A stretch of DNA of 5,201 bases from JAEUSG01 sp964590225. GTDB taxonomy: Bacteria > Fibrobacterota > OXYB2-FULL-49-7 > JAEUSG01. Position 1 is the stretch's first letter, and every line of letters starts with the position of its first letter. This document shows positions 1-5,201 of this stretch, piece after piece. Made by a program: the position numbers and the translations under genes. The notes below the pieces were generated by a model that searched no databases, was not told the DNA's origin, and saw only the letters and a list, made by a program, of their open reading frames with translations. The DNA is taken from contig CAZPWS010000088.1 of assembly GCA_964590225.1 (NCBI GenBank), positions 1 to 5,201 on the forward strand, written 5' to 3'.

Positions 1-30
1 AGCAGTTCAAATAACTACTGAAAGAACCAT

Positions 31-76
31 AAAAAAAGGTGAGGAATGTGGGCTAGAAATAGGGATCCATCCTCAC
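31..76 (-). terminator. Rho-independent terminator of the leftward operon
   Basis: Read on the minus strand, GTGAGGA (76-70) pairs perfectly with TCCTCAC (45-39) across a 24-nt loop, and two more pairs can form past a one-base bulge. One C and then seven T residues (37-31) follow the stem. It lies about 70 bases past the stop of the S4-domain gene, where the end of the ubiB-like/desaturase/S4 transcript would be expected. The loop is longer than usual, which is the main reservation. Confidence 0.7.
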
Positions 77-145
77 AAGCAATGGAATATCTGCGTTATT
101 GTTTTTCATTGGTCTCTTTCTGTTAAGCCCTCGAAACAAAATATG

Positions 146-382
146 TTATAAAGTTTTAATAGTCAAAGAGTAACCGTTAAATTCAACAATATCTTTGTTG
201 AATATCTTTTTTCTTTTTCTGGTTTCAACTTCCCCATTAACTCTGACTAAACCATTAACAATGGCAAGTTTCACTTCTCCACCGCTCTCAGAAAGTCCGG
301 CGAATTTTATTAGCTGACAAAGCTCAATATGATCCCCGCGGATCTCAACGATTTGCGGTTTCCTGCCCAATGTATTTTGCAT
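146..382 (-). CDS. ybcJ: YbcJ-type S4 RNA-binding protein, 78 aa
   Basis: This is a small RNA-binding protein consisting of little more than one S4 fold, of the kind found in E. coli YbcJ (about 70 aa). The match runs from about residue 19 to the end. HIELCQLIKFAGLSESGGE corresponds to the first helix pair of YbcJ, and VKLAIVNGLVRVNGEVETRK followed by a basic RKRK stretch (55-59) gives the RNA-contacting loop and strands. S4 domains bind structured RNA, often rRNA or tRNA, but the target of YbcJ proteins is not firmly established. The ATG at 382 is the only ATG upstream of the conserved part, and the frame has stops farther upstream. This start lies inside the 3' end of the lipid desaturase gene (38-nt overlap) with no clear Shine-Dalgarno, so translation probably depends on coupling. 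It ends the leftward operon; a functional tie to the lipid genes is not obvious. Confidence 0.9.
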   Translation of the reverse strand: MQNTLGRKPQIVEIRGDHIELCQLIKFAGLSESGGEVKLAIVNGLVRVNGEVETRKRKKIFNKDIVEFNGYSLTIKTL

Positions 383-1073
383 AATGTAAGTCCGTATTGT
401 TTTTATAGCCCTTAAATATGTTTGCTGCTATGATGTCAAGAAGGGGATCTGTAATACCATTCAGAAAAGCATATCGCTTATTGTCCTTTGTATGATGTTG
501 AACGTGATGGCTCTTGGGGAGCAGAACCCATATTTTTGCAAGAAAACATGTTATGGCATTGGATTCTGTATGACATGCGTAATGTGAAACTTCAGCCAGA
601 CATGAAAAGATTGCAAAAAGTATCAGCAGCAGGGCAATAGTTGCAGGAAGAGGGGTTGTTATATGCACGGCAAATAGAAGAATAAGATAGACTGCCAGCC
701 AAATTTTGGACCCGGATTCAAAAAAATATACCAGCAGAATGTTTCTTTTTTTATAAACAGGTGTACGATGATGAAGGTGAAAGCTTGCTACAAACGGGCC
801 GGTAAGACCAGTGTACGAATCATTGTTGTCAAGCATCATGTGAACAATACCATTTATGAAATCAGCTGCAATATTGGCAATAAATGCTGCAGAAAGGAGA
901 GTTGGCAATGTTAAATCGTTGAAATCATAAAGGAAAAGGAGTAAGAATGGTGTGAAAGTATTGACTAATGAAATGTAGATGCTGAATAATTTATAGCCTA
1001 CATTTTTTTGATAGCGCTCCATCGCATTGTTAAACTCAATCTGTTTGCTAAGGAGCGGGTTTTCGCTGATCAT
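345..1073 (-). CDS. TMEM189/PEDS1/CarF-family lipid desaturase, 242 aa
   Basis: This is an integral membrane, probably di-iron, desaturase of the family containing animal plasmanylethanolamine desaturase (PEDS1/TMEM189), Myxococcus CarF and plant FAD4. CarF and PEDS1 oxidise the alkyl-ether chain of plasmanylethanolamine to the vinyl ether of plasmalogens, while FAD4 desaturates a palmitoyl chain of phosphatidylglycerol. The family's histidine pattern is complete: H78 in an IVHxxxD setting, FHLHH (98-102), HYACH (164-168) and KSHHVQHH (187-194), matching the HWxxD, FxxHH, HxxxH and KHHxxHH elements of PEDS1. Hydrophobic stretches near 28-49, 57-78, 122-139 and 142-163 give about four membrane segments. 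The start overlaps the stop of the upstream kinase gene by 4 nt (ATGA) and has no strong ribosome site, which points to coupled translation. The family is clear; whether the substrate is an ether lipid or an acyl lipid cannot be read from the sequence. Confidence 0.85.
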   Translation of the reverse strand: MISENPLLSKQIEFNNAMERYQKNVGYKLFSIYISLVNTFTPFLLLFLYDFNDLTLPTLLSAAFIANIAADFINGIVHMMLDNNDSYTGLTGPFVASFHLHHRTPVYKKRNILLVYFFESGSKIWLAVYLILLFAVHITTPLPATIALLLILFAIFSCLAEVSHYACHTESNAITCFLAKIWVLLPKSHHVQHHTKDNKRYAFLNGITDPLLDIIAANIFKGYKNNTDLHYAKYIGQETANR

Positions 1074-2284
1074 GACTTCATTACTTTCTTGAATTGATCG
1101 ATAAACCGGCGCATATCACGAACAAGAACCGCTTTGGGATTGCAACGCAAAACCATACCGTCAAGATACATTAGACTTTTGACAATTGGATACATACCCT
1201 GCTCAAAAATCATGCCGCTATTTACGCCAAGTTTTATGGTTTCCATCATTCGTTTAGTAAGGCTGACCTCGGATACTGTGGCATTTTTGAAGTCTTTATA
1301 GAGATCCATGAATTTATCTCTAAAACGGGTAAATGCAGCGCCTTCAATAGAAATATCAGCCATAGAGTTTAATGAAGTTGCACAATAATCATAATCGTAT
1401 TGAGACAAACCATCGAAGAAATTGAAGAGACCGGTCCTCATTTTAACACCTACAGTACTAATCGCGCCGGTATCGATAAATGCAAATTTACCGTCAGGTG
1501 TTCGGATGATATTGCCAGGATGTATGTCTCCATGAAAGGTTCCAATGCAGAAGACAAAGAAGCCGTGAAGATGAAAGAGATCCAGCAGCTCACCGTATGA
1601 TATTTCACCATTCTCGAGCAGTTCATCAAATGTGCGTCCTTCAACAAACTCGGAAACCATGTAGCGCTCAGATGAAAGTTCAGTATGAATCTTTGGAAAA
1701 TATATGCGTGACAGGTCAAATTTATTTTGATTTGCTGTTGTAATATCACGAAGAATCTGCTGACCGCCGGCCTCTTTTCTTAAATCCAGTTCGTCGAGTG
1801 TATTCTGTTCTATGCTGTTAAGAATTCCTATCGGATCGGCAACTTTTGCAAGTTTTGGATAAAAGAAAATCATCAATCTAAGCAATGACCTAAGCGACTT
1901 AACATCTCCGGTAAATGATTTCGCAAAGTTTTTCTTTACAAGTTTAATAACTACATTTTCACCTGATTTCAGAATTCCTTTATGAACCTGACCGACAGAT
2001 GCCGATGCTAGAGCAGTCTCATTGATTTCTTTGAAGTTGAAATTCCAATCGGCCCCAGCTGCATTTTCGAGCAAAGTTCTGAAAGATTCAGGCGGCAATG
2101 AATCTGTGTGTCTGTAAAGTTTTGCCAAATGACGGCAATTCTGTTCGGGAAGGAAATCATACCTTAATGCATAAGTCTGACCAATTTTCACAGCAAGAAG
2201 CCCCTGAGACTCTATAAAGTTCAGATCTGGTGGATTTTTACTGTAAATAGTCTTAATCAGTTTGACGAAATTAAGCCAGTTCAT
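1070..2284 (-). CDS. ABC1/AarF/UbiB-family atypical kinase, 404 aa
   Basis: This is a member of the ABC1/ADCK/UbiB protein-kinase-like family, whose members support ubiquinone synthesis (UbiB, COQ8) or, in plastids, prenyl-lipid metabolism. Family motifs appear in order: KIGQ (33-36), the A-rich loop as ASASVGQVHKG (93-103), the nucleotide-binding lysine in VVIK (K114), the ExD motif in ELDLRKEA (165-172), FVEGRT (213-218), the catalytic FHGDIHPGNI (250-259) and the metal-binding aspartate in IDTG (270-273), where most members have DFG. At 404 aa it is shorter than E. coli UbiB (546 aa) and lacks the C-terminal pair of membrane helices, so it is a divergent paralogue rather than a safe UbiB. 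The ATG at 2284 has AAGGA five bases upstream. It is the first gene of the leftward operon and overlaps the lipid desaturase by 4 nt. Its exact lipid partner is unknown. Confidence 0.88.
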   Translation of the reverse strand: MNWLNFVKLIKTIYSKNPPDLNFIESQGLLAVKIGQTYALRYDFLPEQNCRHLAKLYRHTDSLPPESFRTLLENAAGADWNFNFKEINETALASASVGQVHKGILKSGENVVIKLVKKNFAKSFTGDVKSLRSLLRLMIFFYPKLAKVADPIGILNSIEQNTLDELDLRKEAGGQQILRDITTANQNKFDLSRIYFPKIHTELSSERYMVSEFVEGRTFDELLENGEISYGELLDLFHLHGFFVFCIGTFHGDIHPGNIIRTPDGKFAFIDTGAISTVGVKMRTGLFNFFDGLSQYDYDYCATSLNSMADISIEGAAFTRFRDKFMDLYKDFKNATVSEVSLTKRMMETIKLGVNSGMIFEQGMYPIVKSLMYLDGMVLRCNPKAVLVRDMRRFIDQFKKVMKS

Positions 2285-2289
2285 ATTTT

Positions 2290-2294
2290 TCCTT
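2290..2294 (-). promoter_or_regulatory. Ribosome binding site of the UbiB-family gene
   Basis: The minus strand reads AAGGA here, five bases before the ATG at 2284. This supports that start codon. Confidence 0.6.
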
Positions 2295-2320
2295 ACAAAA
2301 ACAGCTGGTATGAATATAAG
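2293..2320 (+). promoter_or_regulatory. Candidate promoter for the CrtI-like gene
   Basis: TTACAA (2293-2298) and TATAAG (2315-2320) are separated by 16 bases, giving a weak -35 and a good -10. Transcription would begin near 2327 and leave a leader of about 38 bases before the ATG at 2365. The assignment rests on consensus matching alone, in a bacterium whose sigma-factor preferences are unknown. Confidence 0.3.
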
Positions 2321-2342
2321 CCATCATGTTATTTTACTGCAA
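2313..2342 (-). promoter_or_regulatory. Candidate promoter for the leftward operon
   Basis: On the minus strand TTGCAG (2342-2337) and TATATT (2318-2313) are 18 bases apart. Transcription would start near 2306, about 22 bases ahead of the UbiB-family ATG. The -10 overlaps the -10 proposed for the opposite gene. The -35 is poor (three of six consensus bases), so this is tentative. Confidence 0.3.
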
Positions 2343-2350
2343 TAAATTAC

Positions 2351-2355
2351 AGGAG
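2351..2355 (+). promoter_or_regulatory. Ribosome binding site that decides the CrtI-like start
   Basis: AGGAG lies nine bases ahead of the ATG at 2365. It selects that codon over the in-frame ATG at 2326, which lacks a comparable site and would add 13 residues ahead of the FAD-binding fold that are not expected in the family. Confidence 0.75.
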
Positions 2356-2364
2356 ACCCGAATA

Positions 2365-3849
2365 ATGGTCAAGAAACATATTGCTATAGTTGGAGCCGGC
2401 CCCGGTGGATTAACTGCTGGCATGATATTAGCCGCTCGAGGTTATAAAGTATCTATCTACGAACAAGAGTCTAAAGTTGGCGGACGTAATGCCGCTATCG
2501 AAATGAACGGCTACAAATTTGATATAGGGCCTACATTTTTGATGATGACCTTTGTTCTTCGGGAAATGTTCGCCGAAGCCGGCAGGAAACTAGATGATTA
2601 CTGTAAAGTAATTCCACTTGATCCTATGTATTCTTTATCATTTAAGAATTTTGAACTCTGTCCGACAACTGATAAAGCAAAAATGAATGAACAGATTGCG
2701 AGATTGTTTCCCGGTAATGAAAATGGACTCGCAAAGTTTCATGAAAAAGAAAAATTGCGCTATGATGCAATGTATCCGTGTTTGAAGAAGGATTATTCAA
2801 CCTTTAAAGAGATGATTTCTAAGCCGCTAATAAAAGCGCTGCCGAAATTATCTCTTGGCCGCAGCCTTATGGATGTTCTGGGGGATTACTTCACAGAAGA
2901 GGAATTGAGAATCTGCTTCACTTTTCAAGCAAAGTATATTGGCATGTCTCCGTGGGAATGTCCTGCAGCTTTTGCGATAATGCCCTATATTGAGCATTCT
3001 ATGGGGATTGACCACATTGAAGGAGGTTTAAGCACAATCTCTGAGGCTATGGCTAAAGTTATTGGAGAGCTGGGCGGCGAAATTCATTTGAACTCTAAAG
3101 TTAAGCGAGTATGTGTTGAAAATGGTAACGCAACCGGTGTAGAATTAGCCGACGGCAAAATTGTTAAATCGGACAGTGTTGTTATTAATGCAGATTTCGG
3201 CCACGCAATGAAGACACTATTTGATAAAAATGTAATTAAAAAATGGACGCCAGAGAAATTACGCGATAAGAAATATTCATGTTCCACTTTCATGATCTAT
3301 CTTGGTGTTGACAAAATATACGATGAGCCTCATCATAAAATTGTTTTTGCCAATGATTACAAAGAGAATGTTAAAGATATCATCAACCGTTCAAGGCTTT
3401 CAGACGACATGTCTGTTTATGTGCGCAATGCCAGTAAGCTTGATCCGACAATAGCTCCACCGGGTCATTCTGCCCTGTATATGCTTGTTCCAACGCCAAA
3501 TATGCGTCATGAACTTCCATGGGACGAAGCCTCCACTAAAACTTTCAGAGATAAGGTTATCAAGCGAGTAATGGAGCGCACCTCAATGAAGGATCTGGAC
3601 AAACATATTACATGTGAAAAGATAATCACGCCTGCTGAATGGCAAAATGAGAGAAGTCTCTTTTTAGGGGCAACATTCAACCTTGGACACACAATTACGC
3701 AGATGCTCTATTTACGTCCGCGTAATAAGTTTGAGGAAGTTGGACACTGCTACCTTGTTGGAGGCGGCACACATCCTGGTTCCGGATTGCCTACAATTTA
3801 CGAATCGGCAAGAATTTCTGCAGACCTTATCGAAAGATTTGAAAAATGA
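2365..3849 (+). CDS. CrtI/phytoene-desaturase-family FAD oxidoreductase, 494 aa
   Basis: This is an FAD-dependent oxidoreductase of the CrtI family (carotenoid desaturases, isomerases and relatives), acting on hydrophobic isoprenoid-like chains at the membrane. The N terminus is a Rossmann fold with IVGAGPGG (8-15), a ribose-binding acidic residue at E33, VGGR (38-41) and FDIGPT (52-57). A central IEGGLSTISEAMA (218-230) follows, and the C-terminal family signature is FNLGHTITQ (438-446) then LVGGGTHPGSGLPT (464-477). About 494 residues is the usual length. The start at 2365 is chosen from the AGGAG site and because the Rossmann fold begins right after it. It diverges from the kinase/lipid-desaturase operon and overlaps the next gene by 4 nt. 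No phytoene synthase is nearby, so the substrate is open: phytoene, a diapo-carotenoid, another polyprenyl chain or a saturase/isomerase reaction are all possible. Confidence 0.88.
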   Translation: MVKKHIAIVGAGPGGLTAGMILAARGYKVSIYEQESKVGGRNAAIEMNGYKFDIGPTFLMMTFVLREMFAEAGRKLDDYCKVIPLDPMYSLSFKNFELCPTTDKAKMNEQIARLFPGNENGLAKFHEKEKLRYDAMYPCLKKDYSTFKEMISKPLIKALPKLSLGRSLMDVLGDYFTEEELRICFTFQAKYIGMSPWECPAAFAIMPYIEHSMGIDHIEGGLSTISEAMAKVIGELGGEIHLNSKVKRVCVENGNATGVELADGKIVKSDSVVINADFGHAMKTLFDKNVIKKWTPEKLRDKKYSCSTFMIYLGVDKIYDEPHHKIVFANDYKENVKDIINRSRLSDDMSVYVRNASKLDPTIAPPGHSALYMLVPTPNMRHELPWDEASTKTFRDKVIKRVMERTSMKDLDKHITCEKIITPAEWQNERSLFLGATFNLGHTITQMLYLRPRNKFEEVGHCYLVGGGTHPGSGLPTIYESARISADLIERFEK

Positions 3850-4652
3850 AAATGATTATTTTTGCAATTGCTCTTTTTGCCGGTTTGACCTCCGCTGCTG
3901 ACTTCAATTTCAGAGCAGTAGGTGAGTATGGACTTGTCAATGTGATGTCACATAAGGTTCAGTTGGGTAATCCCGGTACATATTTTGACTATGTAAATGA
4001 AGGCGGCCAGGAAGTCTTATATACTTTCAGCAGATACTCAGTAGAAATGGATGTAGGTAAGAAAAACACTTTCATCCTTCTTTATCAGCCTTTATTGATT
4101 GAATCACAGTACTATCTCAAAAGAGATGTTGTATTTAACGGCATTACATACCCAGATTCAACAGGTTTGAATTCCGTGTATAGCTTCCCTTTCTACAGAG
4201 CTAGCTATCTGCGTGAACTTATGGTTGACAATCCGAAGATGAAACTTGCGATTGGTCTGACCCTTCAGATAAGAAATGCGCTACTATCTTTTGAATCAAC
4301 GGACGGTAGCAGATTTACCAGCAACGCTGGAATTGGTCTTGTGCCTGCATTTAAGGTTAGAGGTAAGAGAATTTTCAGGGAGCGCTTTTATGCAGAACTT
4401 GAAGCTGACGGGATATATGCACCCGTTAGTTATTTAAATGGCAGTGATAATGAAATTGTTGGTGCTATCCTCGATGCAAGCGTAAGAGTGGGTGTAAAAG
4501 TAAATAAGCCGGGCACAGTTTTTATAAACCTTCGATATCTTGGCGGCGGCGCAACAGGTACCAGCACCAGAGATATCTGGCCGGGAGATGGCTATGTTAA
4601 AAACTGGCTCCATTTCCTGACATTTTCTGCCGGCGTGATTGTTGATTTGTAA
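3846..4652 (+). CDS. Secreted beta-rich protein, probably an outer-membrane beta-barrel, 268 aa
   Basis: I do not recognise the family. The protein begins with a classic signal peptide: M-K-M, a hydrophobic core IIFAIALFAGL, and a likely signal peptidase I site after A17 or A18 (TSAA then DF). It has no cysteine, so it is not a lipoprotein. The mature part, about 250 aa, is made of alternating polar/hydrophobic stretches with short Gly/Asn/Asp turns, for example KNTFILLYQPLLIESQYYL (73-91), MKLAIGLTLQIRNALLSF (132-149), EIVGAILDASVRVGVKV (203-219) and TVFINLRYLGGGATGT (224-239), as in transmembrane beta-barrels. It ends GVIVDL, without the usual terminal aromatic residue, a point against a standard BAM substrate. 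The ATG overlaps the CrtI-like stop (ATGA) without a strong ribosome site; a second in-frame ATG lies at 3852. Co-translation suggests it serves the same pathway, perhaps carrying or housing the lipid product, but that is inference. Confidence 0.8.
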   Translation: MKMIIFAIALFAGLTSAADFNFRAVGEYGLVNVMSHKVQLGNPGTYFDYVNEGGQEVLYTFSRYSVEMDVGKKNTFILLYQPLLIESQYYLKRDVVFNGITYPDSTGLNSVYSFPFYRASYLRELMVDNPKMKLAIGLTLQIRNALLSFESTDGSRFTSNAGIGLVPAFKVRGKRIFRERFYAELEADGIYAPVSYLNGSDNEIVGAILDASVRVGVKVNKPGTVFINLRYLGGGATGTSTRDIWPGDGYVKNWLHFLTFSAGVIVDL

Positions 4653-4668
4653 ACATGGCAGATGTAAC

Positions 4669-4694
4669 GAAAATTTATAGTAATTTTCTTTTTT
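4669..4694 (+). terminator. Weak Rho-independent terminator after the rightward operon
   Basis: GAAAATT (4669-4675) and AATTTTC (4682-4688) form a seven-pair stem with a six-base loop, followed at once by six T residues (4689-4694). It sits 17 bases past the stop of the beta-rich protein gene. The stem has a single G-C pair, so termination may be inefficient. Confidence 0.5.
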
Positions 4695-5201
4695 ACACAC
4701 AAGTAAACCACCAGATTCTCCGAGTCTCACGAAATTTTCCCAAATAGGCTCAATTCCCGTATTCTCCGATCTCTGTATCGCCAGCTTTCATCAATATACC
4801 ATGTCAATTCCCTCAAAAACAACCATTTTCCGTAGAGCTACCGCAAGGCACAAGTTGACCTTTTCGTCACTCTGTCCATTCTACTGTTTCGCAAACATCA
4901 TGGTGCGGTAAACTCACCACATCGTAATTCGGCATATAGTCTCCAAAATCTTCATGTCAAGCAACCTGTTTATCTCCGCTTACAGAGGCAAAAAGTTTCT
5001 TGGGTGGCTAGTTACCCCTCGAGCCATATACTACTGTCTGAATTGCAGTTAACCGATAACGGAGCACCATAACATACTAATCGAAAGAGATCTATTTCGA
5101 AGCCTCTGACTTTGGATTGCCACAAAAGCGGCAAAGAACAATAATTATCGGTAACTCTGTTCCGCCAATATTTGGAGAGATAATAGCCAAACAAATTGTG
5201 A
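4695..5201. other. About 500 bases without a supportable gene
   Basis: No frame here has a start, a ribosome site and a recognisable product. The longest open stretch is on the plus strand, 4707-5069, interrupted by one TAG at 4833; its Ser/Leu/His/Arg-rich translation looks like non-coding or antisense sequence. A minus-strand frame open from the right edge to 5092 contains CRFCG. No tRNA, IS end, CRISPR or tandem repeat was seen. The stretch may be plain intergenic DNA, a decayed gene, or hold a structured RNA at its right end. Confidence 0.5.
5048..5155. repeat. Imperfect inverted repeat enclosing two small hairpins
   Basis: GTTAACCGATAA (5048-5059) is complementary to TTATCGGTAAC (5145-5155) over 11 pairs with one bulged A. 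Inside lie TCGAAA/TTTCGA (5081-5086 with 5095-5100) and TTGCC/GGCAA (5117-5121 with 5130-5134), each closing an eight-base loop. Together they could fold as a three-way junction. The longest perfect arm is eight bases, which could arise by chance in a stretch of this size. Confidence 0.3.

Noticed and set aside
2..151. Plus-strand frame open from the left edge for 49 codons
   Set aside because: It runs through the strong minus-strand terminator hairpin and ends inside the S4 gene; its translation shows no recognisable motif.
1400..1749. Reading frames on both strands inside the UbiB-family gene
   Set aside because: Shadows of a gene whose motifs are intact across this region.
2326..2364. In-frame upstream ATG adding 13 residues to the CrtI-like protein
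   Set aside because: AGGAG correctly precedes the ATG at 2365 and the FAD-binding fold starts straight after it; the extra residues fit no family feature.
3084..3692. Minus-strand reading frames inside the CrtI-like gene
   Set aside because: Antisense shadows; the sense frame carries the conserved protein throughout.
3683..3901. Plus-strand 72-codon frame across the CrtI-like/beta-rich gene junction
   Set aside because: Out of frame with both well-supported genes and overlapping each of them; no ribosome site or family features.
4434..4730. Minus-strand 98-codon frame over the end of the beta-rich gene
   Set aside because: Mostly antisense to a convincing coding region and passes through its terminator; no recognisable domain.
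4735..5010. Minus-strand frame whose five internal stops are all TGA, suggesting recoding as Trp
   Set aside because: Five stops in about 95 codons is what chance predicts, the neighbouring genes use TGA as a normal stop, and the recoded translation matches nothing I recognise.
5012..5194. Minus-strand 60-codon frame at the right end
   Set aside because: No ribosome site, no recognisable motif, and low-complexity composition typical of chance frames.

Overview
The window looks like a piece of chromosome from a Gram-negative (diderm) bacterium of moderate-to-low GC, around 40% by eye. The evidence is compact overlapping genes, Shine-Dalgarno sites, and a secreted protein built like an outer-membrane beta-barrel. 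The sequence does not settle the phylum. Two enzyme families present (a PEDS1/CarF-type di-iron desaturase and a CrtI-type FAD oxidoreductase) often use oxygen, so at least occasional exposure to oxygen is plausible.

The layout is two divergent transcription units leaving an 80-bp intergenic region (2285-2364). Leftward on the minus strand are three overlapping genes: an ABC1/UbiB-type atypical kinase (2284-1070), a membrane-bound histidine-rich lipid desaturase of the TMEM189/PEDS1/CarF family (1073-345, 4-nt ATGA overlap), and a small YbcJ-type S4 RNA-binding protein (382-146, 38-nt overlap). A good Rho-independent terminator follows (76-31). Rightward on the plus strand are a CrtI/phytoene-desaturase-family FAD oxidoreductase (2365-3849, preceded by AGGAG) and a signal-peptide-bearing beta-rich protein (3846-4652, again a 4-nt ATGA overlap), followed by a weaker A/T-rich terminator (4669-4694). 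The last ~500 bases (4695-5201) hold no gene I can support. They contain an imperfect inverted repeat enclosing two small hairpins, and possibly a decayed reading frame.

The genes suggest a small membrane-lipid redox locus. CarF/PEDS1 enzymes make the vinyl-ether bond of plasmalogens, CrtI-family enzymes desaturate or isomerise isoprenoid chains, and ABC1/UbiB kinases support prenyl-lipid metabolism. In Myxococcus, CarF plasmalogens are needed for singlet-oxygen-induced carotenoid synthesis, so finding a CarF-type gene back to back with a CrtI-type gene is suggestive. No phytoene synthase, prenyl-diphosphate synthase or regulator lies in the window, so carotenoid synthesis is not shown. The coupled outer-membrane-like protein is the least understood member and the best candidate for something undescribed.
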